From Bacillota bacterium (GTDB taxonomy: Bacteria; Bacillota; Clostridia; Christensenellales; Aristaeellaceae): a DNA stretch of 29,419 nucleotides. The stretch spans positions 1 to 29,419 of the forward strand of contig JAEWYP010000029.1 in the NCBI GenBank assembly GCA_023395615.1. The letters run 5' to 3'. The notes under the pieces are model-generated. The model saw only the letters and a program-made list of their open reading frames with translations, did not search any database and was not told where the DNA came from. Position 1 is the first letter of the stretch. Every line of letters begins with the position of its first letter. Position numbers and translations under genes: made by a program. Of this stretch, positions 14,056 through 21,573 are shown one piece after another.

Positions 14056-15599
14056 GCCCCGATCTCTCCCTTGCTGTCTTGCATAATGTATTCCATGATG
14101 CGCTCCTGGGAGGCGTCTTTCCCGTCGAGTTCCGCGATGATATGGCTTTCGTTCATTACATAGATACGGTCGCACATGCCCAACAGTTCAGGCAGCTCCG
14201 AGGAAATCATCAGTACCGCTTTCCCCTGCGCCACCAGATTGTTGATGATCTGGTAGATTTCATACTTGGCGCCCACGTCGATACCACGGGTAGGTTCATC
14301 CAGCAACAGCACATTAGGTTGAGCGAAAATCCATTTACCAACCAGCACTTTTTGCTGGTTGCCGCCGGACAGGTTGCCGACAAGTTGCTCTACCGTGGGT
14401 GTCTTGACATTGAGTTTCTCACGGATCTCCTTAGCCTTGTGCAATTCCAGATCCTTATCCAGTATGCCGTTTTTACTGATGAATTCCGTGCGGGCGAGCG
14501 TGATGTTGTGCTTGATGCTGTCCGCAACGATCAGGCCGTTTCCTTTGCGGTCCTCGGTAACATAGGCCAGCCCGTCGGTGATTGCCTGGGATATGGTGTG
14601 AATTTCCACCTTCTTGCCGTTTAAAAACAGCTCGCCGGTAATGTGAGCACCATATGCTTTTCCGAATATAGACATAGCCAGTTCCGTCCGACCGGCGCCG
14701 ATCAGACCGGCAATGCCGACAACCTCACCCTGATGAATCGTAAGGCAAGCGTTATCCACAACCCTGCGGTCGGCATATAGCGGATGGTAAACCGTCCAGT
14801 TCTTCACTTCCAGAGCCACGTCGCCGATGTGATGCTCACGCGGCGGGAAGCGGCTTGTCATCTCACGGCCAACCATGCCTTTAATGATGCGCGCTTCCGA
14901 AATTTCATCCTTGCCTTTAACGAGCGTTTCGATGGTATGGCCGTCGCGGATGATGGTGATTTTATCCGCACAGTAGGAAAGCTCGTTGAGCTTGTGGGAA
15001 ATCAGGATGCTTGTAATGCCCCGATTCTTTTTAAATTCCAACAAAAGGTCGAGTAGATTCTTCGCGTCGTTTTCGTTCAGCGAAGAAGTCGGCTCGTCCA
15101 AAATCAGTAATTTTACATCTTTAGCCAGCGCCTTGGCGATTTCGGCCAACTGCTGCTTGCCCATACCGATATCTTTCACCAGCGTGTGCGGGTTTTCATG
15201 CAGGCCGACCATCTTCATATATTCGGAGCATTTCTGATAGGTCAAGTCCCAGTTGACCACGCCGTTCTCAGCCTGTTCATTCCCTAAAAACATGTTTTCG
15301 GCAATGCTTAGATAGGGAACGAGCGCCAGTTCCTGATGAATGATGACAATTCCCTGGTGCTCGCTGTCTTTGATGGTGTGGAAACGGCATTCTTTGCCGT
15401 TGAAGATAATATCCCCTTCATAAGATCCATATGGGTAAATGCCACTGAGTACGTTCATCAGCGTGGATTTTCCAGCGCCGTTCTCGCCGCAGATGGCATG
15501 GATCTCGCCTTCCTCGACCTCTATATTTACTTGATCCAGCGCTTTTACGCCGGGAAATTCTTTGGTGATGTTCTGCATTTTCAGAAGCGTATTACCCAA
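14052..15599 (-). CDS. mmsA: Multiple-monosaccharide ABC transporter ATPase MmsA (XylG/GguA-like)
   Basis: A 515-residue protein with two ABC domains. The first has a good Walker A (GENGAGKST, about 38-46), a signature region GMGKQQLAEIAKAL and Walker B LLILDEPTSSL. The second has a degenerate P-loop (GLIGAGRTEL) but a full LSGGNQQKV signature and LLLDEPTRGID, the usual pattern for sugar ABC ATPases. I place the start at TTG 15599: GGGAGG (15608-15613) lies 8 bases upstream, and the product then begins MGNTLLKMQNITKEFPG, matching the usual N-terminus. The ATG 21 bases further in has no ribosome site. It is separated from chvE by a strong hairpin and coupled to mmsB. Acts at the cytoplasmic face of the membrane. 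Confidence 0.93.
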   Translation of the reverse strand: MGNTLLKMQNITKEFPGVKALDQVNIEVEEGEIHAICGENGAGKSTLMNVLSGIYPYGSYEGDIIFNGKECRFHTIKDSEHQGIVIIHQELALVPYLSIAENMFLGNEQAENGVVNWDLTYQKCSEYMKMVGLHENPHTLVKDIGMGKQQLAEIAKALAKDVKLLILDEPTSSLNENDAKNLLDLLLEFKKNRGITSILISHKLNELSYCADKITIIRDGHTIETLVKGKDEISEARIIKGMVGREMTSRFPPREHHIGDVALEVKNWTVYHPLYADRRVVDNACLTIHQGEVVGIAGLIGAGRTELAMSIFGKAYGAHITGELFLNGKKVEIHTISQAITDGLAYVTEDRKGNGLIVADSIKHNITLARTEFISKNGILDKDLELHKAKEIREKLNVKTPTVEQLVGNLSGGNQQKVLVGKWIFAQPNVLLLDEPTRGIDVGAKYEIYQIINNLVAQGKAVLMISSELPELLGMCDRIYVMNESHIIAELDGKDASQERIMEYIMQDSKGEIGA

Positions 15600-15607
15600 G
15601 TGACCTT

Positions 15608-15613
15608 CCTCCC
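15608..15613 (-). promoter_or_regulatory. Ribosome site fixing the TTG start of mmsA
   Basis: GGGAGG on the minus strand, 8 bases before TTG (15597-15599). It decides the start, since neither the TTG at 15623 nor the ATG at 15578 has a matching site. Confidence 0.65.
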
Positions 15614-15624
15614 GATTCTGCAAA

Positions 15625-15655
15625 AGGAGACGGACGAAGGATTCGTCCGTCTCCT
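15625..15655 (-). terminator. Intercistronic hairpin between chvE and mmsA
   Basis: A perfect 14-base stem (15625-15638 with 15642-15655, core GGAGACGGACGAA) with a three-base loop, followed on the minus strand by TTTTGC. It lies 33 bases after the chvE stop. It would act as a partial terminator or 3' stabiliser, so that the binding protein is made in excess over the ATPase and permease. Confidence 0.75.
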
Positions 15656-15687
15656 GTCGTCAGTTGTTGCTTAGGAGATGTTACGGA

Positions 15688-16755
15688 TCAGTTGGCCAGC
15701 TGGTCGGCGGTATAGTAGCCGCTGTCGATCAGGATGGTCTGATAGTTGGAAGCATCCGCGAACACCGGCGTGCAGTTGTAGCTGGGAACATCCTTAGTCT
15801 TATTGTTATAGGTGGCATTGGTTTCGGGGGTCTTGCCGGAGAGAATGTCGCTAACCATCGTCACGGTCTGGGCAGCCAGGGTACGGGTGTCTTTGAACAC
15901 GGACATAGCCTGGAGGCCGGCGATCATGTTCTTGGTGTTGGCGATATCGCAATCCTGCCCGGTGATAACGGGGATATTGTCCTTGGTGAAGCCAGCGGCC
16001 ACGAGGCTGTTGGTTACGCCCAGAGCGGTGGAGTCGTTGGAGCACAGGCAGATATCCAGCTTGGTGCCGCCGGTGAGGGCGTCAGAGTAGAAGGAGCTCA
16101 GAATGTTGTCCATACGGGCCTGAGCGGTCTCACTCTTCCAGGCGGGGGTGGCAACGGTCGCAAAGTCCAGCTGGCCGCTCTTGCAAACGAGTTTGCCGCT
16201 GTCCAGATAGGGCTTAAGCAGATCCATAGCGCCGGTGAAGAACAGGTTGGCGTTGTTATCATCGGGGCTGCCGGCGGTGAATTCGATGGTGAAGGGGCCC
16301 TTCACGGAATCATCAGCCAGTTTGAAGCGATCGATGATGTACTGGCCCTGGATTTTGCCTACGCCATAGTTATCAAACGTGGTGTAGTAATCCACTGCGT
16401 CGGTATCGGTCAGCAGACGGTCATAAGCGATCACGGGGATTTTGGCGTCCTTTGCGGTCGCAAGCACGGTGCCCAGAGCGCTGCCATCAATGGAGGCAAC
16501 GACCAGAACCTGTACGCCGCCGGTGATCATGTTTTCCAGCTGAGAAACCTGAGTGGCCACGTCGTTGTTGGCGTACTGAAGGTCAACGGTGTAACCGGCG
16601 GCCTCGAGCTGAGCCTTCATGTTGGTGCCATCCTGATTCCAGCGCTGCAGGCTCTGGGTAGGCATAGCCACGCCGACTTTGCCTTCAGCCATCGCCATAC
16701 CGACCAGAGAGAGCGTCAGTGCGAGAGCCAGAACAACCGCGAGTACCTTTTTCAT
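15688..16755 (-). CDS. chvE: Sugar ABC transporter substrate-binding protein (ChvE-like)
   Basis: A 355-residue exported binding protein of the periplasmic-binding type 1 fold (Peripla_BP_4), closest in pattern to the ChvE/multiple-monosaccharide group. The signal peptide is residues 1-23 (MKKVLAVV..., cut at AMA) with no lipobox cysteine. Typical features are VGVAMPTQSLQRWNQDG at the start of the mature domain, VVASIDGSALG, PVIAYDRLL, EFTAGSPDDNNA and LCSNDSTALGV / PVITGQDCD, which shape the sugar cleft. The ATG at 16755 begins the signal peptide; AAGGAG lies 13 bases before it. The in-frame GTG at 16767 is too close to that site. Its own promoter at 16915-16943 and operator at 16858-16871 tie it to the xylose regulator. 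Confidence 0.93.
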   Translation of the reverse strand: MKKVLAVVLALALTLSLVGMAMAEGKVGVAMPTQSLQRWNQDGTNMKAQLEAAGYTVDLQYANNDVATQVSQLENMITGGVQVLVVASIDGSALGTVLATAKDAKIPVIAYDRLLTDTDAVDYYTTFDNYGVGKIQGQYIIDRFKLADDSVKGPFTIEFTAGSPDDNNANLFFTGAMDLLKPYLDSGKLVCKSGQLDFATVATPAWKSETAQARMDNILSSFYSDALTGGTKLDICLCSNDSTALGVTNSLVAAGFTKDNIPVITGQDCDIANTKNMIAGLQAMSVFKDTRTLAAQTVTMVSDILSGKTPETNATYNNKTKDVPSYNCTPVFADASNYQTILIDSGYYTADQLAN

Positions 16756-16857
16756 AGTGGGATACACACTCCTTTTTATTTTCTAGACCGCATCTTCCGA
16801 TTCGGCCTGAAAAACGGTTCGGACCCTTTAGCGGAGAAAAGCGTGAACAATTGGGAA

Positions 16858-16871
16858 TGTGCGCGGGCACA
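16858..16871 (-). promoter_or_regulatory. LacI-type operator, chvE copy
   Basis: On the minus strand TGTGCCCGCGCACA: 6 of 7 base pairs symmetric around a central CG. It lies about 37-50 bases after the expected transcription start of chvE. The same motif appears at 17192-17205 and 18485-18498. Confidence 0.6.
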
Positions 16872-16914
16872 AGATGGGGTTCATTGATTTCTCCGTTCGG
16901 TTCCGTATGTGCGT

Positions 16915-16943
16915 ATTGTATCCCACCCGTTTTTAGTTGTCAA
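16915..16943 (-). promoter_or_regulatory. chvE-mmsA-mmsB promoter
   Basis: On the minus strand perfect TTGACA (16938-16943), 17 bases, TACAAT (16915-16920). The leader to chvE would be about 153 bases. Confidence 0.8.
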
Positions 16944-16996
16944 TAGTGTACAAAAAAGATTTATTTTACTTGCACGAATTGTCCACCATATTTCTA

Positions 16997-17014
16997 CCAT
17001 ATTATTGAATATGG
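16997..17014. promoter_or_regulatory. 18-base palindrome CCATATT-ATTG-AATATGG
   Basis: Perfect 7-base arms. A direct repeat of its left half (CCATATT) begins at 16986, 11 bases earlier. It lies 54 bases upstream of the chvE -35 and about 137 bases before the lacI promoter, a position suited to an activator or looping site. The rest of 16768-17393 holds the two promoters, the operators and no gene that I can see. Confidence 0.4.
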
Positions 17015-17150
17015 AGAAAAAGCGGTCGGATCTGTTTCAATATGCAACCTGATGCGATAAAAAAACAGCAAAAGGACAATAAATGGGATATTGCATAGGA
17101 TATTGCGTTGATGCCTGAAATTTCTGTGCGATTCGGGCTGTAATTCTTAA

Positions 17151-17179
17151 TTGACAAGCGGTCACGGGAACGATAAGAT
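17151..17179 (+). promoter_or_regulatory. Promoter of the first lacI-family gene
   Basis: Perfect TTGACA (17151-17156), 17 bases, TAAGAT (17174-17179, 4 of 6). Transcription from about 17186 gives a leader of roughly 208 bases. Confidence 0.6.
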
Positions 17180-17191
17180 AAGACGATTTCA

Positions 17192-17205
17192 TGTGCCCGT
17201 ACACA
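17192..17205 (+). promoter_or_regulatory. LacI-type operator, regulator-gene copy
   Basis: TGTGCCCGTACACA, symmetric at 5 of 7 pairs with a central CG, at about +7 to +20 of the predicted transcript. It is the weakest of the three copies, as expected for mild autoregulation. Confidence 0.5.
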
Positions 17206-17393
17206 CGATGCGAATACGGATGATTGATGCGGCGTACAGCCCGCCCCGCGGAACGGTATGGGAGAATGCGCGGTCGTACATTGCGGCGCATCATTCCTCA
17301 TAACGGCGGAGAACACCGGTTAAGTATGTTTAGCGGCGGGCTGAAAATGCTACAAGTCGGGAATCGTTACCGAAACGACGGGAAGTGTGTTCT

Positions 17394-18413
17394 GTGACCA
17401 TCAAGGAAATTGCTCAGCTGTGCGGCGTAAGCCGCGGGACGGTCGACCGGGTGCTGAACCATCGTGGCAAAGTTAAGCCGGAAACTGAAGCCCTGATCCT
17501 GCGAACCATCCACAGGATGGGGTATACGAAAAACATCGCAGGCAAAGCCCTGACGGTCCGTAAAAACGCGCCTGTCTTTGGGGCGTTGGTTTCCAGCGAG
17601 GGCAACCCTTTCTTTGACGATGTGATCGCTGGCTTTCGCAAAGCGGAGGAAGAGCTGGTGGACTATGGCATCACCGTGCTGCTCAAGACCATGCGGGGCT
17701 ATGATGTGGATCGGCAGATCGCCCTGATTGACGACCTGTGTGATGCGGGGATTACCGTGCTGATCGTGCAGGCGATCAACGACGAGCGAATTGAGCAGCG
17801 AATCCGCGCTTTGTCAGAAAAAGGCATCGCAACAATCACGGTGAATACGGATATCGAGAACAGCTGCCGTTTATGTTACGTGGGAAGCGATTACACCTCC
17901 GGCGGAGAGACGGCCGCAGGACTGATGCGGCTGGTTACGCGGGGGCAGGCGAACCTGGGGATCGTGGCGGGCGTCAGCACATTATTGGGGCATGTGCAGC
18001 GACTGGAAGGTTTTAAGCACCACTTGAAAGAAATTTGTCCGGACATACGCCTGATTGAAAGAGTCAGCGCGATGGACGACATGGAGCACAGCTACCGGAT
18101 GACGATAGAGATGCTGCGCAGGCATCCGGAGATCGACACACTTTTTGTAGCGGCTTCCGGTACGTTCGGCGCCTGCCGCGCCGTGATCGAACTGGGCCGG
18201 GAGAAAAACATGCGTGTGATCGCTTTTGATACCGTACCTTCTACGGTCGAAATGATGCGGCGCGGACTGGTGCGCGCAGTGGTGTCGCAACAACCGTTTT
18301 TACAGGGGTATCAGGCGGTACGTGCGGCGTTTGACGTGCTGCTGACGGGCGCGTCCAAACAGGGGGAACAGATTATTATGGAAAACCAGATACGGATATT
18401 AGAAAATCTGTAA
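17394..18413 (+). CDS. LacI-family transcriptional regulator of the xylose locus
   Basis: A 339-residue DNA-binding repressor. The N-terminal helix-turn-helix is TIKEIAQLCGVSRGTVDRVLN (residues 2-22), followed by the hinge region and a Peripla_BP_4-type sugar-sensing domain (about 60-335: GNPFFDDVIAGF, IVQAINDERIE, YVGSDYTSGGETAAG, VIAFDTVP). The RGTVDRVLN helix 3 differs from the usual VSRALN of CcpA-like members. I start it at GTG 17394; the in-frame GTG at 17385 would add MCS and lies closer to the GGGAAG ribosome site. It stands between the divergent chvE operon and xylAB, and a matching operator lies at all three promoters. It most probably represses uptake and isomerisation until xylose or a related sugar binds. 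Confidence 0.88.
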   Translation: MTIKEIAQLCGVSRGTVDRVLNHRGKVKPETEALILRTIHRMGYTKNIAGKALTVRKNAPVFGALVSSEGNPFFDDVIAGFRKAEEELVDYGITVLLKTMRGYDVDRQIALIDDLCDAGITVLIVQAINDERIEQRIRALSEKGIATITVNTDIENSCRLCYVGSDYTSGGETAAGLMRLVTRGQANLGIVAGVSTLLGHVQRLEGFKHHLKEICPDIRLIERVSAMDDMEHSYRMTIEMLRRHPEIDTLFVAASGTFGACRAVIELGREKNMRVIAFDTVPSTVEMMRRGLVRAVVSQQPFLQGYQAVRAAFDVLLTGASKQGEQIIMENQIRILENL

Positions 18414-18440
18414 ATCTGTTGGCGGAGGACATGGAACCCG

Positions 18441-18469
18441 TTGACATTCGGAACAGATTGCATTAAAAT
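18441..18469 (+). promoter_or_regulatory. xylAB promoter
   Basis: Perfect TTGACA (18441-18446), 17 bases, TAAAAT (18464-18469). It starts 27 bases after the regulator stop, with no terminator between, so read-through from lacI is also possible. Confidence 0.8.
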
Positions 18470-18484
18470 AAAACTGAGAATAAG

Positions 18485-18498
18485 TGTGCTCGGGCACA
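18485..18498 (+). promoter_or_regulatory. LacI-type operator, xylA copy
   Basis: TGTGCTCGGGCACA, symmetric at 6 of 7 pairs around a central CG, at about +10 to +23. The placement relative to the start site matches that of the lacI copy and suits repression by roadblock. Confidence 0.65.
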
Positions 18499-18550
18499 CG
18501 ACGATCTATCAACCACATAATACATCCCGAAAGGGAAAGGAGTGTTCCAT

Positions 18551-19876
18551 ATGGCAGAGATATTCCAAAACCTTCCTGAAGTTCATTTTGAAGGGCCCCA
18601 GTCCAAGAACCCCCTTGCGTTTAAGTATTACGACCCCAACCGTGTGATTATGGGGAAAAAGATGAGTGAGCACCTTCCCTTTGCCATGGCGTGGTGGCAT
18701 AACCTGGGCGCAACCGGTACGGACATGTTTGGCTCGGGAACGGCAGATAAATCCTTCGGCGCGGTGCCCGGCACCATGGAGCACGCCAAGGCCAAGGTGG
18801 ATGCAGGCTTCGAGTTTATGAAGAAGCTGGGCATTCAGTATTTCTGCTTCCATGATGTTGATCTGGTGCCCGAAGCGGCTACCATTGACGAGACCAATGC
18901 CCGGCTGGACGAACTGACTGATTATATTCTCACCAGGATGAAAGGCACGAACATCAAGTGCCTGTGGGGCACCGCCAACATGTTTGGCAATCCCCGCTAT
19001 ATGAACGGAGCGGGATCCAGCAACAGCGTGGATGTGTTCTGCCACGCGGCGGCGCAGATTAAGAAGGCGCTGGAGTGCACGGTCAAACTGGGTGGACGCG
19101 GCTATGTTTTCTGGGGCGGCCGCGAAGGCTACGAAACCCTGCTGAACACCGACATGAAGTTTGAACAGCAGAACATCGCCGCACTGATGAAGATGGCGGT
19201 GGAATACGGCCGTTCCATCGGCTTTACGGGCGATTTTTACATCGAACCCAAGCCCAAGGAACCCATGAAGCACCAATATGACTTCGACGCGGCCACGGCG
19301 ATCGGCTTCCTGCGCCAGTACGGGTTGGACAAGGATTTCAAACTGAATATCGAAGCCAACCACGCGACGCTTGCGGGACACACCTTCCAGCACGACCTGC
19401 GCGTGGCCTCCATCAACGGCATGCTCGGTTCCATCGACGCCAACCAGGGCGATATGCTGCTGGGCTGGGACACCGACGAGTTCCCCTTTAACGTGTACGA
19501 CACCACGCTTTGCATGTACGAAGTGCTCAAATCCGACGGGCTGACCGGCGGCTTCAACTTCGACGCGAAAAACCGCCGCCCCAGCTACACCTACGAAGAT
19601 ATGTTCCAGGCGTTCGTGCTGGGTATGGACAGCTTCGCTCTGGGCCTCATCAAAGCCGCGGAACTGATTGAGGACGGTCGTGTGGAAACCTTCCTGAAAG
19701 AGCGCTATGCGAGCTACGAAAAGTCCGAGATCGGTAAAAAAATCCGTTCCGGCAAAGCAACGCTCGCGGAATGCGCGGCGATTGCCAGCAAGAACGGCGC
19801 ACCTGCGCTGCCCGGCAGTGGCAAACAGGAATATCTGGAAGCCGTGATGAACCAGATTATGTTCGGAAAGGCCTGA
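18551..19876 (+). CDS. xylA: Xylose isomerase
   Basis: A 441-residue TIM-barrel enzyme that converts D-xylose to D-xylulose using two divalent metal ions; the length is that of class II isomerases. The first signature is CFHDVDLVPEA with H101 and D104. The metal-ligand segments are FYIEPKPKEPMKHQYDFD, NIEANHATLAGHTFQHDL and GSIDANQGD..LGWDTDEFP. No signal peptide: cytoplasmic. The start at 18551 has AAAGGAG 8 bases upstream; an in-frame GTG at 18542 lies next to that site and is not used. xylB follows after 9 bases. Induction is expected through the operator in its leader. Confidence 0.97.
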   Translation: MAEIFQNLPEVHFEGPQSKNPLAFKYYDPNRVIMGKKMSEHLPFAMAWWHNLGATGTDMFGSGTADKSFGAVPGTMEHAKAKVDAGFEFMKKLGIQYFCFHDVDLVPEAATIDETNARLDELTDYILTRMKGTNIKCLWGTANMFGNPRYMNGAGSSNSVDVFCHAAAQIKKALECTVKLGGRGYVFWGGREGYETLLNTDMKFEQQNIAALMKMAVEYGRSIGFTGDFYIEPKPKEPMKHQYDFDAATAIGFLRQYGLDKDFKLNIEANHATLAGHTFQHDLRVASINGMLGSIDANQGDMLLGWDTDEFPFNVYDTTLCMYEVLKSDGLTGGFNFDAKNRRPSYTYEDMFQAFVLGMDSFALGLIKAAELIEDGRVETFLKERYASYEKSEIGKKIRSGKATLAECAAIASKNGAPALPGSGKQEYLEAVMNQIMFGKA

Positions 19877-19885
19877 GAAACAAAC

Positions 19886-21412
19886 ATGAACAAGCGCTAT
19901 TTACTGGGGATCGACCTGGGCACCAGCGGCACGAAAACCGTCCTCTTCTCAGAGGACGGCGCCGCCGTGGCCAGCGCCACGGTAGAATATCCCATGAGCC
20001 AGCCGCAAAACGGCTGGGCGGAACAGAACCCGACGGACTGGTGGAACGCCGCGGTAATTACGCTTGGTAAAGTCCTGCGCGACAGCGGCGTAAACCCGGA
20101 AGACGTCGCGGGACTGGGGATCAGCGGACAGATGCACGGTCTGGTGATGCTGGACGAAAAAGGCGAAGTGCTCCGCCCCTCCATTATCTGGTGCGATCAG
20201 CGTACCGGGAAAGAATGTGAGGAAATCACAGAAATCATCGGCGCGAAACGGCTGATTGAGATTACCGCCAACCCGGCGCTGACCGGTTTCACGGCGGGGA
20301 AAATCCGTTGGGTACAGAAGCACGAGCCGGAAATTTACAAAAAATGCCGCCATATCCTGCTGCCCAAGGATTATCTGCGCTATAAACTGACCGGAGATTT
20401 CGCCACGGAAGTCAGTGATGCAAGCGGCATGCAGCTGCTGGATGTGCCCAACCGCTGCTGGAGCGATGAAGTGCTCAATAAGTTGGGTATCGATAAGAGT
20501 TATTTAGGCAAAGTATACGAAAGCCCGGAGGTAACCGGCCACATCAGCGCCGAAGCCGCCGCGCTTACAGGACTTTCCGAAAAAACACTGGTCGTTGGCG
20601 GCGCGGGCGACAACGCGGCGGCGGCGGTCGGCACCGGCGTGGTTGCGGACGGTCGCGCGTTTACCACCATCGGTACCAGCGGCGTGGTGTTCGCCCACAC
20701 CGACAAACTGGCTATTGACCCCAAAGGCCGCGTGCACACCTTCTGCTGCGCCGTACCGGGCGCGTGGCATGTGATGGGCGTAACTCAGGCGGCGGGTCTG
20801 TCGTTGAAGTGGTTCCGGGACAATTTCTGCCGTGCGGAAATCGAGACCGCGGCAGGCATGGGTGTGGATTCCTATGACCTGATTAACAAGGAAGTGGCGG
20901 AAAGCCCCATCGGCGCCAACCGCCTGTTTTACCTGCCGTACCTGATGGGCGAGCGCACCCCTCATCTGGACCCGGACTGCCGCGGCGTGTTCTTCGGCCT
21001 TTCCGCGATGCACCAGAAGCGGGATATGCTCCGCGCGGTGATGGAAGGCGTGACCTATTCGTTGAAGGATTGCCTGAACGTGCTGGAGGAAATGGGCGTA
21101 AAACCCTCGCAGATGCTGGCTACCGGTGGCGGCGGCCGCAGTGAACTGTGGCGGCAGATGCTGGCTGATACCTTCGGCTGCTCCGTGTGCACCACCCAAA
21201 GCAAGGAAGGTCCCGCGCTGGGTGTGGCGATTCTGGCAGGGGTAGGCGCGGGCATCTACCCCAGTGTTCGCGAAGCCTGCGACAGCATGATCCATGTAGG
21301 CCGCACACAGGAGCCAATCAAAGAAAATCAACCCCTGTACGCTGCCTGCTATGACCAGTACCGCCAGCTTTACCCCGCCATGAAGGATGCCTTCAAACGG
21401 CTGGCTCGATAA
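19886..21412 (+). CDS. xylB: Xylulokinase
   Basis: A 508-residue FGGY-family sugar kinase phosphorylating D-xylulose to xylulose 5-phosphate for the pentose phosphate pathway. The first phosphate-binding motif is LLGIDLGTSGTKTVLF (residues 6-21). The substrate motif is GISGQMHGLVMLD (78-90), with the QMHG typical of xylulokinases, and WCDQRT. The catalytic base is D242 in GGAGDNAAAAVG, and the second signature is ATGGGGRSELWRQMLAD. The length is normal. The gene is 9 bases after xylA, with GGAAAGG at the xylA end as ribosome site, and ends at the strong terminator 21425-21452. Confidence 0.97.
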   Translation: MNKRYLLGIDLGTSGTKTVLFSEDGAAVASATVEYPMSQPQNGWAEQNPTDWWNAAVITLGKVLRDSGVNPEDVAGLGISGQMHGLVMLDEKGEVLRPSIIWCDQRTGKECEEITEIIGAKRLIEITANPALTGFTAGKIRWVQKHEPEIYKKCRHILLPKDYLRYKLTGDFATEVSDASGMQLLDVPNRCWSDEVLNKLGIDKSYLGKVYESPEVTGHISAEAAALTGLSEKTLVVGGAGDNAAAAVGTGVVADGRAFTTIGTSGVVFAHTDKLAIDPKGRVHTFCCAVPGAWHVMGVTQAAGLSLKWFRDNFCRAEIETAAGMGVDSYDLINKEVAESPIGANRLFYLPYLMGERTPHLDPDCRGVFFGLSAMHQKRDMLRAVMEGVTYSLKDCLNVLEEMGVKPSQMLATGGGGRSELWRQMLADTFGCSVCTTQSKEGPALGVAILAGVGAGIYPSVREACDSMIHVGRTQEPIKENQPLYAACYDQYRQLYPAMKDAFKRLAR

Positions 21413-21424
21413 CCATTCCACAAA

Positions 21425-21452
21425 AAACTCCGCCGAATTTTCGGCGGAGTTT
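21425..21452. terminator. Bidirectional terminator between xylB and the second lacI-family gene
   Basis: AAACTCCGCCGA (21425-21436) pairs with TCGGCGGAGTTT (21441-21452), followed by TTC on the plus strand and a longer T-run on the minus strand. The flanks TTCCACA and TGTGGAA extend the stem further. It serves both convergent transcripts; the minus-strand gene ends 120 bases away at 21574. Confidence 0.92.
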
Positions 21453-21573
21453 TTCTGTGGAAGGATGTGGGGGAAGCAGATACAGTCATGCGTGCAGTTG
21501 GATGGAAAAACATATGAATCGATGCCCTCTGTTTCCCGTATCTCTTCATGGTCCTGTCGAAGCAGCCCGCAGA

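Noticed and set aside
15664..16887. 407-codon plus-strand frame opposite chvE
   Set aside because: It is the antisense of a clear sugar-binding protein; its Gly/Val/His-rich sequence is typical of a shadow frame.
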